Shown here: positions 7,066-17,230 of the stretch, piece by piece
Numbering within the stretch: position 1 is the first letter of the stretch
Layout: every line of letters begins with the position of its first letter
NCBI RefSeq assembly: GCF_039543505.1
Contig: NZ_BAABJW010000003.1
Span: forward strand, 310,001 to 374,000
Direction of reading: 5' to 3'
Source of the DNA: Litoribaculum gwangyangense
GTDB taxonomy: Bacteria; Bacteroidota; Bacteroidia; Flavobacteriales; Flavobacteriaceae
DNA length: 64,000 bases
Position numbers and translations under genes: made by a program
Notes under the pieces: model-generated
Told to the model about the DNA's origin: nothing
Database searches by the model: none
Seen by the model: the letters and a program-made list of their open reading frames with translations, nothing else

Positions 7066-9030
7066 TTAAATCTTTAAATTAATATGTGTGCCATCATTAC
7101 TACTGTTAAAAGTAATGGTAGCTCCTATATCTTCTGCTCTTTTTTTCATACTATTTAGTCCGTTTCCAAATTCAACTTTACCAATATTAAAACCTTTTCC
7201 ATCATCTAAAATTGATATTTCAAATTGATTATTTAAATGTTTAAAATTTACTTTTATACTGGTAGCCTCAGCATATTTTATAGAATTATTTATGGCTTCT
7301 TGAATGATTCTGTAAATATTCATACCTTGTACAGAAGAAAAAACAATCTCATTTGAGGAATTTGAGTCTACATTAAATTGAAAAATAGTATTGGCTGAAG
7401 CTATATTTGCTTTTTCGATATAATTTGTGACGCGTGTTTCTAGATCTTCTAAAGAAATTTCGCTTTTATTCATGGCCCAAATAGTATCGCGTAACTCGTA
7501 AATAGTCTCTTTGGTAAAGTTGCTAATACTACTAAGTTTACTTGTTATTTTTTCGTTGTTTATTTTAAACCCATACTGCAAATTATCGATTGATGAAATT
7601 ATAAAAGTTAGTTGTGCACCAATATTATCATGTAAATCTCTGGATATAGTTAAGCGTTGTTCTTGTAATTTGTTTTGAGTTTCAATTTTAACCAAAGCCT
7701 CTTTTAATTCACCTTCTTTTTGTAATTGCTGATTCTTAAGTTTTTGTTGTTTGTACAGCAAATAACCCAATAACGATAGAACTAGGGCCAAAATACCTAA
7801 ACCCATAATTTGGGTGTTTTTTTGATTTATATTTAATTCTTTTTCAGCTAAATCTGTACGCTGTTCTAAAATTTCTTTTTCCTTTTTTTCGGTTTGGTAT
7901 TTGGTTTCTAATTCACTGGTAATATTCTGCATACTCTCTTGAGCCATTTCCTCCTGAATTTTTATGTACTTATTCGTGTAAAAAGCAACACTATCTGGTT
8001 TTGATTGATAAGCATAAACAGGAATAAGTTGTAAATAAACCAATGGCAATTTTTCTTTTACGCCTTCTTTAATAAAAACTTTTATATTCTCTAATAAAAT
8101 CGGCTTAGCTTTATCGAATTCTCCAAGTGCACTGTAAATTCCTGCAAGCGTTAGTTTAGAACTTTCTAATTCAGTTTTTAAGCTAGCGGTCTCTCTTATT
8201 TCAATAGATTTTAATATGAATTCTTTTGCTTTTTTAAAGTCTTTTTTATCATTGTAAATAGAGCCCAAATTATTAAAAGCAGACCCTAAAGCTGTAAAAG
8301 CTTTTACTTTTTTAGCTACTTCAATACTTTTTTTTAAGTGAAAAACAGCTTGTATAGTGTCTGTTTTATACAACAACACACTAGCCTTATTGATTAGGAC
8401 ATTGGCTAGCATTTCCTGTTGATTGTTTTTTTCGAAAAAAGCAATATTTTTATCAAAATACTCTAATGCCTTATCATAATTTTTTAGTGTCATTAAAACT
8501 GTAGCTATGTTACTTTGAACGGAATTTACTATCATATCTGCTCGAGCTCTTTCATAAAAATCTAAAGCTTTTAAAAAGTAAATCATGGAACTATCTGGGA
8601 GAGCTTTCTTATAAAGTATATTTCCTAATTTATAGTTTAATGACGCTATACCAGCAAAATCTTTAATTTCTTTTCTTATTTTAAGTGACTTTCTGTAAAG
8701 TTGTTCAGAAACATCATAATCGCCTCTTAAATAATAAACAACACCTACATCACTTATGGTTTGAGCTAGTAGTGTGGAGTCTTTTAATTTTTCGGCATAA
8801 ATCATGGCTTTCTCTCCATAAACTAAGGCCGAATCTGTTGAAACAGAACTGTAATACCAAGTTAAATCTCCATAAATCTTGGCCCTTACATTATCATTCT
8901 GAGATTTATTCAACTCTATTTTCAAACTATCAATGATCTCTTCTGAGTTTTGAGAAAAAGAAATGATACTAGAAAATAAAATTGCTTGGATTAAAAATTT
9001 GCACCTCATATCTAAAGGTTTACAATTCAA
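7066..9030 (-). CDS. TPR-containing sensor histidine kinase (HisKA_3 type)
   Basis: This 654-aa kinase has a signal peptide (about residues 1-26), then tetratricopeptide-type helical repeats over about residues 30-370, a coiled-coil region with one transmembrane helix (about 400-420, MGLGILALVLSLLGYLLY), and a HisKA_3 domain with phospho-acceptor His467 in RDLHDNIGAQL. An HATPase domain follows, with N-box EAINNSIKYA, DDGKGFN and GNGLNSMKKRA. The TPR region should sit in the periplasm. The kinase is coupled to the NarL-type regulator gene 3 bases downstream and overlaps the upstream 91-aa gene by 11 bases. The input signal is unknown. Confidence 0.92.
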   Translation of the reverse strand: MNCKPLDMRCKFLIQAILFSSIISFSQNSEEIIDSLKIELNKSQNDNVRAKIYGDLTWYYSSVSTDSALVYGEKAMIYAEKLKDSTLLAQTISDVGVVYYLRGDYDVSEQLYRKSLKIRKEIKDFAGIASLNYKLGNILYKKALPDSSMIYFLKALDFYERARADMIVNSVQSNIATVLMTLKNYDKALEYFDKNIAFFEKNNQQEMLANVLINKASVLLYKTDTIQAVFHLKKSIEVAKKVKAFTALGSAFNNLGSIYNDKKDFKKAKEFILKSIEIRETASLKTELESSKLTLAGIYSALGEFDKAKPILLENIKVFIKEGVKEKLPLVYLQLIPVYAYQSKPDSVAFYTNKYIKIQEEMAQESMQNITSELETKYQTEKKEKEILEQRTDLAEKELNINQKNTQIMGLGILALVLSLLGYLLYKQQKLKNQQLQKEGELKEALVKIETQNKLQEQRLTISRDLHDNIGAQLTFIISSIDNLQYGFKINNEKITSKLSSISNFTKETIYELRDTIWAMNKSEISLEDLETRVTNYIEKANIASANTIFQFNVDSNSSNEIVFSSVQGMNIYRIIQEAINNSIKYAEATSIKVNFKHLNNQFEISILDDGKGFNIGKVEFGNGLNSMKKRAEDIGATITFNSSNDGTHINLKI

Positions 9031-9295
9031 AAATAATTTTTTGAAGAGAAAGGATTTCTGTATTTATTTTTAAAAATCTTTTAAAAAGAACTTTTTCAAT
9101 ATGCTCTGATAGAATAATATTTTGTGATAATCGTTTATTCTTTAAAAGCTGAAAACTTAAAAAAGCGTTTAATCTACTCAACCTTAATAGCCCTTTGTTT
9201 TTGATTTTATTAATATCCAAAACAAGAACTAAACATAAAGCAGAAACTATTAAAACCAATAAAAATGGCAAGTAAGTTATAAGAAAACTGATCAT
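9020..9295 (-). CDS. Small single-pass membrane protein upstream of the histidine kinase
   Basis: This 91-aa protein has one N-terminal transmembrane segment (about residues 4-27, rich in Leu, Ile and Val) and a basic, probably cytoplasmic helical tail. I do not recognise a family. Its stop overlaps the kinase start by 11 bases, so translation is probably coupled. It could be an accessory component of the kinase-regulator pair, but that rests on position alone. Confidence 0.6.
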   Translation of the reverse strand: MISFLITYLPFLLVLIVSALCLVLVLDINKIKNKGLLRLSRLNAFLSFQLLKNKRLSQNIILSEHIEKVLFKRFLKINTEILSLQKIIFEL

Positions 9296-9340
9296 TACAA
9301 ATAACAGATTAGTTATAGAAATACTTTAATTTAGTTCAAA

Positions 9341-9390
9341 AAAAACACCAATTACAAACCAACTTATTGGCTTTAGTAATTGATGTTTTT
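9341..9390 (-). terminator. Terminator of the PQQ-propeller gene
   Basis: A 15-base stem with one mismatch (9341-9355 with 9376-9390) encloses a smaller CCAA/TTGG hairpin. In minus-strand RNA it is followed by eight consecutive U, which suits termination of the 9532-11415 transcript. The rest of the gap (9391-9531) shows nothing. Confidence 0.7.
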
Positions 9391-9531
9391 AAATATGAAC
9401 TGATTAATAGCAATCTAAAATTAAATTAAACTTTCAATCCTTAACCAATTTTTCGATTAAGTGTTATTAAAAAAGATTAAGCGCAATAATCTGATTATCA
9501 CGCCCAATCAAACAAATCTCAACAACAAGAT

Positions 9532-11415
9532 TTAGTTTTGTAAATTATAGGCATAGATAGTATTATCATTAGCTTTATAATATAAAACCCCTGCTATCTC
9601 ATCCACTTGGTACTCCGGTTTTTTATCTTTTAAAACAATTTCTTTATCTACTTTGCCAGAATCTTTGTTTACCTTAACTAATCCAACACCATCATCCAGT
9701 TTTGTTAGTATAAACTGAGCGTTCTCGGTTGCCGCAGTTGCTTTAAAGCGTTTAGACATCATTTGGAAAGAAGCATCACCTATAGCAGCAAACATATCTG
9801 CTGCTCTTTTATTTTCTTTTCCATAATCATTATAATTACTTAAATCATTTGAGCTACCATAAGGACTAGTTCTGTTCATACCGGCCTTAGCTGCATGTGC
9901 CATTGCCAGACCTGTAGATGCTACAGCCATAATTCCAGAAAGTGCTTTTACAAATCCACTTTGAGATGGTGATTTGAAATATTCATGAAATAGTTGACTG
10001 CCATCATTACCCAACATAGCCACGTTTTGTGAAGAACTTAAAAATATATTGCCATTTCGCATCTCCATGGTGTTTGCTACTTCTTTTTCATCAAACTTAA
10101 CTTTTGAAAACTCGCTTACATCACCAGAGTTTGCATCAATTGCGAAAATTTCACCATCTGCAGCAATTAAGTATCTATTTTTAGAACTATCATAAGTTGA
10201 GGCTACAGCCGTCGTGTTTTTGTATTTTAAAGGTTTATTCCAAACTTGGTCTCCAGTTTTTAAATCGACTATATTTGCATCTTCACTTGTTATGTAAATT
10301 AGACCTTGAGGAGATTCTGCCATAATCATGATGTTTTCTCCCGTTTTTAATGGTTTTTTGAATAAAGTTTGACCATCAAATGAAATTTTATTAATTCCAC
10401 CTTGCTGAATTCCAAATAAAATACCATCGTCTTGAACATAGAAATGCTGTACAAAACCCTTAGTTTTTGGGGCTTTTTCCCATAAATCTTCTCCTGTTGA
10501 AGCACTTAAAAAGGCAATTTCAGATTCTTCAGCTGCAACTTTATCACTTACTACCGCTAACCCTTGTGGTAAAATTTGAAAATTTGAAACGTTTCCTTGA
10601 ACTTTTCTATCATCCTTCCAGAGTTCGGCACCATTACTTCCAATTTTATGTATTCGAGTATTTTTACCATTAACAGTTGTTTCAAACCCATAAATTTCTT
10701 TTTCGGTTACATCTGCAACCATCCAGTTAACTCCCTTTATCTTACATTCCCATAAATCGTCTCCGTTATGTTTTTTCGCCAATAACCCTTGTGCTGTTGG
10801 AATAATTAAAAATTCTTTTAAAAGCAAAGGCGTTCCTGTTACACTAAAATCTTTAGCGATACCAACTCTACCTGGTTTATCTAAAAAGAAACTATAATCT
10901 AATTTTTGTGAACTTAAATCGTAAACTGCCACTTTAGGAGTCATTTTCTCAAATTTATCGCCCTCTTTTTGTATTCCACTAACTATCAATTTATTTTGTG
11001 GTAATACGATGTTACAGGTATAAATTTGATTCCAATTATCAGTTTCTGAGTTAAAAATCACTTTTCCATTAATATAATTAATTACAGCTCGTTTTGTTTT
11101 AGCTAAACCTGCAAATTTAGAGCCAGCACCCTGAGAAACCACTATATAAGGAGATTCTGGAATAAACTCTGTTTCTTCTGGTGTTAACCTCCCAAAATTA
11201 TTAAAGGTAAAAGTAGGTGTGCTTTGTTTAGGATCAATTCCAACTAAACCATCGTTAGTAGCAGCTACCAATATACCTCCAACCGTTAAAGTCATCTCGT
11301 TAATTTTTGCTCCTAAATCATAAGTGTTTTCAGGTGTTTCGGCTTTTTGAGCCGCGCCGTAGTTTACTATTATAATCCCTAATAATAGTAAGGCCTTTTG
11401 TTTTAAATTTCTCAT
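9532..11415 (-). CDS. PQQ-binding-like beta-propeller protein
   Basis: This 627-aa secreted or periplasmic protein has a signal peptide ending near NYGAAQ (residue 23). It contains repeated beta-propeller blades of the PQQ-binding-like type, visible as recurring segments such as GDDLWECKI, GEDLWEKAP, GDQVWNKPL and the final LYYKANDNTIYAYNLQN. A low-complexity Ser/Asn/Tyr stretch with an Ala-rich helix (about residues 495-560) interrupts the blades. No catalytic residues of quinoprotein dehydrogenases were identified, so a scaffold or binding role is as likely as an enzyme. It is monocistronic, with a terminator 140 bases downstream. Confidence 0.75.
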   Translation of the reverse strand: MRNLKQKALLLLGIIIVNYGAAQKAETPENTYDLGAKINEMTLTVGGILVAATNDGLVGIDPKQSTPTFTFNNFGRLTPEETEFIPESPYIVVSQGAGSKFAGLAKTKRAVINYINGKVIFNSETDNWNQIYTCNIVLPQNKLIVSGIQKEGDKFEKMTPKVAVYDLSSQKLDYSFFLDKPGRVGIAKDFSVTGTPLLLKEFLIIPTAQGLLAKKHNGDDLWECKIKGVNWMVADVTEKEIYGFETTVNGKNTRIHKIGSNGAELWKDDRKVQGNVSNFQILPQGLAVVSDKVAAEESEIAFLSASTGEDLWEKAPKTKGFVQHFYVQDDGILFGIQQGGINKISFDGQTLFKKPLKTGENIMIMAESPQGLIYITSEDANIVDLKTGDQVWNKPLKYKNTTAVASTYDSSKNRYLIAADGEIFAIDANSGDVSEFSKVKFDEKEVANTMEMRNGNIFLSSSQNVAMLGNDGSQLFHEYFKSPSQSGFVKALSGIMAVASTGLAMAHAAKAGMNRTSPYGSSNDLSNYNDYGKENKRAADMFAAIGDASFQMMSKRFKATAATENAQFILTKLDDGVGLVKVNKDSGKVDKEIVLKDKKPEYQVDEIAGVLYYKANDNTIYAYNLQN

Positions 11416-11493
11416 TGTTGATTTTTATTGTTAATAACAGTTCAAAATTGCAACAGAAAGAAATGGTAATCAATACGATAAATTACGTATATT

Positions 11494-12438
11494 TTAAAAA
11501 ACTAATTGCGGAAACTCTTTTAGGATTTGTATCTTTTTAGTTTCTATTTGTTGAAGAAGTTTAATGTGAGCTCCAGAGTTTGGATTAAATGGTTTATGAA
11601 AAAGTGCTTTTTGAATAAAATCTACTTCACCCATGGTTATAAAAGCTTTTTCTGCAACCCAAACCTTCATGAATTTTTCCCAGATATAATTGATAGCTGT
11701 TGGATTTGGATGAATCATGTCATCATTATAAAAGCGATAATCCCGAAGTTCATCCATCATGATTTCATAGGAAGGAAAATAATATACATTTTCATTTAAG
11801 ATAGAATGTATAGCGGTAATTAAATGTGATTTACTTAAGGTGTTTTCTATAAAACCATCTTTTAAATGTCTTACTGGTGAAACTGTAAAAATAATAGAGG
11901 CTTTTTTGTTTACACTTTTTATTAAGCTAACCATAGCCATTAAAGATTGAATAACGTCATCAACTGAAAGTAATTCTTTTTTAAAGAGTTTTTGAGGTAC
12001 TTTATGGCAATTAGCAACCATAGAGTTATTTTCAATAAATTTGTAAACCCAAGCGGTTCCTAAAGTCATCATAATATGGGAGGCATCGTGAATTTGTTTA
12101 TTAGTTAATTTAAGCTGGTTGTTTAAATTAACTAATAAATCCTCTTTAGAAACGTTACTTAACTTCGAATGTACATCAAAGCAATGCCACCTTTCATCTT
12201 TTAAAAAAATATCAGCTTCCGTGTATTGCTTTTTATTTATGCTTTTGGAAATTAGAGTTTCAATTGCTTTTGGTTGAAATAAAATACCAAATGGGTTTTG
12301 ATAATTTTGAAATTTAAAATAATCTAATTTATTGCCAATATTTTCAGAAAAACAGGAGCCAAATAATAAGATTCTTGAATGATAATCAATTTGATTATTT
12401 GATTCAGATTTTAATGGTATTTCAGTTAAAAGTTTCAA
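11494..12438 (-). CDS. GSCFA-domain protein
   Basis: This 314-aa protein belongs to the GSCFA family, named after its N-terminal motif, seen here as LLFGSCFSENIGNKL (about residues 23-37). The downstream segments FQNYQNPFGILFQP and MMTLGTAWVY, and the DDMIHPN near residue 240, fit an SGNH/GDSL-hydrolase-like arrangement with a possible Asp-His pair. The substrate is unknown. It follows alaS after only 4 bases and is probably co-transcribed with it. Confidence 0.85.
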   Translation of the reverse strand: MKLLTEIPLKSESNNQIDYHSRILLFGSCFSENIGNKLDYFKFQNYQNPFGILFQPKAIETLISKSINKKQYTEADIFLKDERWHCFDVHSKLSNVSKEDLLVNLNNQLKLTNKQIHDASHIMMTLGTAWVYKFIENNSMVANCHKVPQKLFKKELLSVDDVIQSLMAMVSLIKSVNKKASIIFTVSPVRHLKDGFIENTLSKSHLITAIHSILNENVYYFPSYEIMMDELRDYRFYNDDMIHPNPTAINYIWEKFMKVWVAEKAFITMGEVDFIQKALFHKPFNPNSGAHIKLLQQIETKKIQILKEFPQLVF

Positions 12439-12442
12439 ATAA

Positions 12443-15055
12443 TTACGAAATATAATCTTTAGCTTTATTTAAAGCCTCATCTATACCCGCAGGATTTTTA
12501 CCACCAGCAGTTGCAAAAAATGGTTGTCCACCACCACCACCTTGGATATACTTACCAAGGTCTCTAACAATTTGTCCAGCATTTAAACCTTTACTCGCAA
12601 CCAATTCTTTAGATATATAACAAGATAACAAAGCTTTACCATCATTTTCAGTACCAAATAATAAAAAGAGATTATCGTGCTGACTTCCTAAATCAAAACT
12701 AACATCTTTAATTCCTGAGGCATCCAAATCTATTTTTTTAGCTAAAAATTGAATACCATTAATTTCTTCCAATTCACTTTTAAGTTCACCTTTTAGATTT
12801 TTAGCCTTATCCTTTAAAAGTTGTTCTATTTGCTTTTTTAAATTCGCATTTTCCTCTTGTAAATTTTGAAGAGCTTTTACGGGTTCTTTGGCATTGTTAA
12901 GCAAATCTTTCATTTCATAAAAAGCCCGGTTGTTTTCATGATAAAATTCTTTAACAGCATCATTGGTTATGGCTTCAATTCTTCTGATTCCAGCTGCAAC
13001 TGCACCTTCTGAAACTATTTTAAAATGCCAAATATCTGCTGTATTTTTTACATGGGTTCCACCACAAAGTTCAATAGATTGTCCAAAACGAATGGAACGA
13101 ACAGTATCGCCATATTTTTCTCCAAATAAACTCATGGCACCTTCTGCAATAGCCTCCTCTTTTGGGATATTGCGTTTTTCAATCAAAGGTAATTTGCCAT
13201 CAATTCTTGAGTTTACAAAATTCTCAACATCCCGCAATTCTTCAACAGAGAGCTTAGAAAAATGTGAGAAATCAAATCTTAAGTATTTAGAATGGACCGC
13301 ACTGCCCTTTTGCTCTACATGTTCTCCTAAAACCTCTCTTAACGCTTGATGCAATAAATGTGTGGCCGTATGGTTAGATTCTGTTCTATGGCGTTGTTTA
13401 GCATCTACTACCGCTTTAAAAGATTCATCGAGATGACTTGGTAAATTTTTAGCAAAATGAATAATAACATTATTCTCTTTTTTGGTATCAACAAGGTAAA
13501 CCACATCACCATGCACATCTTCCAAATAGCCCTTATCCCCTACTTGCCCGCCCCCTTCTGGGTAAAACGGTGTTAAGTTAAATACCAATTGATACATGTC
13601 GCCATCTTTTTTGGAAGTCACTTTTCGGTATCTGGTTATTTTAACTTGGGCTTCCAGAGCATCATAACCAATAAATTCCTGTTCAATATCATCAACCAAT
13701 ACCACCCAATCATCAGTACTCATTTCACTGGCGGCACGAGAGCGGTTTTTTTGCTTTTGAAGTTCTTCATTAAATCCCTTTTCATCTAGCTTCAATCCTT
13801 TTTCCGAAAGAATCAAAGCTGTTAAATCTATTGGAAAACCATAGGTGTCATACAGTTCAAATGCTTTTTCTCCAGAAACAATATCGTTTTTTGTTTCTTC
13901 AACAATCCGATTCAATAAAACCAAACCTTGATCTAGAGTTCTCAAAAAAGACGCTTCCTCTTCTTTAATAACATTTTCAACAAGCTGTTTTTGGGATTTT
14001 AACTCTGGAAAAGCAGTACCCATTTTCTTGCTCAATACCTCAACCAAACGGTATATAAAGGGCTCTTTTTGGTCTAAAAAGGTGAAACTATAACGAATAG
14101 CTCTTCTTAAAATTCTTCGAATCACATAACCAGCACCCGTATTGCTAGGTAATTGTCCATCGGCTATTGAAAATGCCACCGCACGAACATGATCTGAAAT
14201 CACGCGAATAGCCACATCTACTTTGTCATCTTTACCGTAGTCTTTATTAGTAATGGTTTCGATTTCCCTGATTATAGGTGTAAAAACATCGGTATCGTAA
14301 TTAGATTGTACGCCTTGTAAAACCATACATAAGCGCTCAAAACCCATACCAGTATCAATATGTTTATTAGGTAAAGATTCTAAACTACCATTGGCTTTTC
14401 GGTTGTACTGCATGAATACCAAATTCCAAATTTCTACAACTTGCGGATGGTCTTTATTGACTAAATCTTTTCCTGAAATTTTAGCTTTCTCGTCCGCTGA
14501 ACGAATATCCACATGAATTTCACTACAGGGGCCACAAGGTCCTTGATCGCCCATTTCCCAAAAATTATCTTTTTTATTTCCTTTTAAAATACGGTCTTCA
14601 GCAATGTATTGTTTCCAAATATCATAGGCTTCCGTATCCATTGGGATGCCATCTTCTTCATCACCTTCAAAAACAGTAACGTATAAAATATCTTTGTCAA
14701 TACCGTATACCTCAGTCAATAATTCCCAAGCCCAAGCAATAGCTTCTTTTTTAAAATAATCGCCAAAACTCCAGTTACCCAACATTTCAAAAAGGGTGTG
14801 GTGGTAAGTATCATAACCAACTTCTTCTAAATCATTATGCTTTCCAGAAACCCGCAAGCATTTTTGGGTATCAGCTATTCTGTTGTTTTTTGGCTGGCCG
14901 TTGCCTAGAAAATATTCCTTAAACGGTGCCATCCCGGAATTTACAAACATAAGAGTTGGATCATCTTTCAAAACCATGGGTGCAGACGGTACTATGGTAT
15001 GTTTCTTAGCCTCAAAAAAACTTAAAAATTTAGATCGAATATCTTGTGATTTCAT
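12443..15055 (-). CDS. alaS: Alanyl-tRNA synthetase
   Basis: This class II synthetase has 870 aa, the usual bacterial length. It starts with the SQDIRSKFLSFFEAKKH helix and MFVNSGMAPFKEYFLG. The editing domain carries the zinc-binding HTATHLLHQALR and the later CGGTHV. A coiled coil (about residues 710-760) and a C-terminal C-Ala domain with the glycine-rich QGGGGGQPFFATAGG complete it. It charges tRNA-Ala and hydrolyses mischarged Ser- and Gly-tRNA. It is divergent from the M23 peptidase gene. Confidence 0.97.
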   Translation of the reverse strand: MKSQDIRSKFLSFFEAKKHTIVPSAPMVLKDDPTLMFVNSGMAPFKEYFLGNGQPKNNRIADTQKCLRVSGKHNDLEEVGYDTYHHTLFEMLGNWSFGDYFKKEAIAWAWELLTEVYGIDKDILYVTVFEGDEEDGIPMDTEAYDIWKQYIAEDRILKGNKKDNFWEMGDQGPCGPCSEIHVDIRSADEKAKISGKDLVNKDHPQVVEIWNLVFMQYNRKANGSLESLPNKHIDTGMGFERLCMVLQGVQSNYDTDVFTPIIREIETITNKDYGKDDKVDVAIRVISDHVRAVAFSIADGQLPSNTGAGYVIRRILRRAIRYSFTFLDQKEPFIYRLVEVLSKKMGTAFPELKSQKQLVENVIKEEEASFLRTLDQGLVLLNRIVEETKNDIVSGEKAFELYDTYGFPIDLTALILSEKGLKLDEKGFNEELQKQKNRSRAASEMSTDDWVVLVDDIEQEFIGYDALEAQVKITRYRKVTSKKDGDMYQLVFNLTPFYPEGGGQVGDKGYLEDVHGDVVYLVDTKKENNVIIHFAKNLPSHLDESFKAVVDAKQRHRTESNHTATHLLHQALREVLGEHVEQKGSAVHSKYLRFDFSHFSKLSVEELRDVENFVNSRIDGKLPLIEKRNIPKEEAIAEGAMSLFGEKYGDTVRSIRFGQSIELCGGTHVKNTADIWHFKIVSEGAVAAGIRRIEAITNDAVKEFYHENNRAFYEMKDLLNNAKEPVKALQNLQEENANLKKQIEQLLKDKAKNLKGELKSELEEINGIQFLAKKIDLDASGIKDVSFDLGSQHDNLFLLFGTENDGKALLSCYISKELVASKGLNAGQIVRDLGKYIQGGGGGQPFFATAGGKNPAGIDEALNKAKDYIS

Positions 15056-15186
15056 TAACCTATGAGTTACGACAATGTTAAATTATATTAATTGCAAAAC
15101 AATTTTTATATTTACTCGTTTATTACATTTTGATTTAAACAAGAATTGCTTTTGATATAAAGTGCAAAAATAGTATAAATTGCGAC

Positions 15187-16158
15187 ATGAGTAAGGTAAA
15201 ATATTATTACGATCCAGAATCGCTTTCCTACAAGAAAATAGAGCGTAAAAAGCGTACAACTTTCAAATATGCCTTTATTTTTATGCTAGCATCTGCTTTT
15301 TTTGGTTTTATATTTGTTTTTATCGCTAGCCAATATGTGGAATCACCAAAAGAACGGGCACTAAAAAGAGAACTACAAAATGCCCAGTTACAATTTGAGT
15401 TACTGAATAAAAAAATGGCTGAAGCTGAAACTGTTTTAGCCAATATTGCTGATAGGGACAATAACATTTATCGTGTTTATTTTGAAGCAAACCCCATTCC
15501 AGAAGAACAGCGAAGAGCTGGATTTGGTGGTATTAACCGATATAAAAATTTAGAAGGCTTTGATAATTCAAAGTTGATTATTGAAACCAGCAAGCGATTG
15601 GATATTTTACAAAAACAAATTGTAGTACAATCTAGATCGTTAGATGAAATAGCAAAATTAGCCGAAGAAAAGGAAAAACTTTTAGAAGCCATACCCGCTA
15701 TACAACCTGTAAGTAATGGAGATTTAACTCGAATGGCCTCTGGTTATGGGATGCGTTCAGATCCTTTTACCAAAGTCAGAAAAATGCATTGGGGCATGGA
15801 TTTTACCGCTCCAAAAGGCACGCCTGTTTATGCCTCGGGTGATGGTGTTGTAGAACGTGCAGATAATGCAGCGACTGGTTATGGCAACCATATTAGAATT
15901 GACCACGGTTATGGATATGTTAGTTTATATGCCCATTTGTATAAATATAACGTTAGAAAGAACCAAAAGGTAAAACGTGGGGATTTAATAGGATTTGTGG
16001 GTAGTACAGGTCGTTCAGAAGCGCCCCATTTACACTACGAGATTTTCAAAGATGGTGAGAAAATCAATCCTATAAACTTCTATTATGGTAGTTTAACTGC
16101 GGAAGAATTTAACAAAATGCTTGAGAATGCTACTCTGGAAAATCAATCTTTAGATTAA
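15187..16158 (+). CDS. M23-family metallopeptidase, membrane-anchored
   Basis: This 323-aa LytM-type protein has a short cytoplasmic N-terminus, one transmembrane segment (about residues 27-49), a coiled coil (about 55-90 and 130-160), and a C-terminal M23 domain with zinc ligands in HWGMDFTAP (HxxxD) and HLHYEI (HxH). Complete ligands suggest an active endopeptidase on peptidoglycan cross-links rather than a degenerate activator. Its stop codon overlaps the start of the MerR-type gene by one base (TAATG). Confidence 0.92.
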   Translation: MSKVKYYYDPESLSYKKIERKKRTTFKYAFIFMLASAFFGFIFVFIASQYVESPKERALKRELQNAQLQFELLNKKMAEAETVLANIADRDNNIYRVYFEANPIPEEQRRAGFGGINRYKNLEGFDNSKLIIETSKRLDILQKQIVVQSRSLDEIAKLAEEKEKLLEAIPAIQPVSNGDLTRMASGYGMRSDPFTKVRKMHWGMDFTAPKGTPVYASGDGVVERADNAATGYGNHIRIDHGYGYVSLYAHLYKYNVRKNQKVKRGDLIGFVGSTGRSEAPHLHYEIFKDGEKINPINFYYGSLTAEEFNKMLENATLENQSLD

Positions 16159-16487
16159 TGCATATAGATTTACCCGAAAAACGATATTATGGTATTGGCG
16201 AAGTAGCCAAAGCCTTTAATGTGAATACTTCACTCATTCGTTTTTGGGAGAAGGAATTTGATGTTCTAAAACCAAAAAAAAATGCCAAAGGCAATCGTAA
16301 ATTCACACCTGAAGATATAAAAAACCTAAAGTTTATATATCATTTGGTCAAGGAACGTGGGTTCACACTAGAGGGTGCTAAAACCCATTTAAAAGAAGAG
16401 AAAAAACAGGCGCTTAGTAATTTTGAAATTGTAAGTAAACTTGAAGACATAAAAAATCAACTTATCAAAATAAAAGAGCATCTTTAA
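16158..16487 (+). CDS. MerR-family transcriptional regulator
   Basis: This 109-aa regulator has an N-terminal winged helix-turn-helix (YGIGEVAKAFNVNTSLIRFWEKEF) with the typical KFTPEDIKNLKFIYHLV second wing and a short C-terminal coiled coil. No effector domain is present, so it resembles the small MerR-like proteins common in Bacteroidetes. Translation is likely coupled to the M23 peptidase gene through the TAATG overlap. Confidence 0.88.
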   Translation: MHIDLPEKRYYGIGEVAKAFNVNTSLIRFWEKEFDVLKPKKNAKGNRKFTPEDIKNLKFIYHLVKERGFTLEGAKTHLKEEKKQALSNFEIVSKLEDIKNQLIKIKEHL

Positions 16488-16599
16488 AGATTGATTTATC
16501 TACCAAAATGATTTCTAAAAAACACAAGAAATTAAGTAACATTTTCGGAAATCATAAGACTTATAATTAGAAACAAACAACATATTAAATCTAACTATC

Positions 16600-17196
16600 A
16601 TGAAGAAATTTTTACCATGGATTATTGTAGCTATAGTCGTTTTTGGAATATACTCTTGGGCAGTAGGCATTAATAATACCGCCGTAGAATTGGAAGCCAA
16701 TGCCAAAACCGCTTGGTCCAATGTTGAAAGCTCCTATCAAAGAAGAAATGACCTTATTGGAAATTTAGTTAAAACCGTACAAGGTGCAGCAGATTTTGAG
16801 AAATCAACTCTAACAGAGGTAATACAAGCTAGGGCTAAAGCAACCTCAACAACCATTGATGCTGGAAATTTAACTCCAGAAAACATGGCTCAATTCCAGG
16901 AAGCACAAAGCGGATTGAGTGGAGCTTTGTCCAAGTTGTTGTTAGTTGTAGAAAGGTATCCTGATTTAAAAGCTAACCAAAACTTTCTGGAATTGCAAAG
17001 TCAATTAGAAGGTACCGAGAATAGAATCAATGTTGCCAGAGACCGATATAATGATGAAGTAAACAAGTATGATATTTACACTACCAAATTTCCAGCAAAA
17101 ATACTGGCGGGTTGGTTTGGATTCAAAGAAATGGCAAGATATAAAGCTGATGCTGGCAGTGAAAAAGCACCTGATGTGAACTTCGATTTTAAATAA
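16600..17196 (+). CDS. lemA: LemA family protein
   Basis: This 198-aa membrane protein has an N-terminal transmembrane helix (residues about 5-22) and the helical-bundle LemA domain. Hallmarks are YQRRNDLIGNLVKTVQG, LLVVERYPDLKANQNF and LQSQLEGTENRINVARDRYND. Family function is not settled. It heads a small plus-strand cluster with two TPM-domain genes, a conserved arrangement in Bacteroidetes. Confidence 0.93.
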   Translation: MKKFLPWIIVAIVVFGIYSWAVGINNTAVELEANAKTAWSNVESSYQRRNDLIGNLVKTVQGAADFEKSTLTEVIQARAKATSTTIDAGNLTPENMAQFQEAQSGLSGALSKLLLVVERYPDLKANQNFLELQSQLEGTENRINVARDRYNDEVNKYDIYTTKFPAKILAGWFGFKEMARYKADAGSEKAPDVNFDFK

Positions 17197-17230
17197 TTGA
17201 ACAACTATTTATTGTTATAAACAAAATGAT

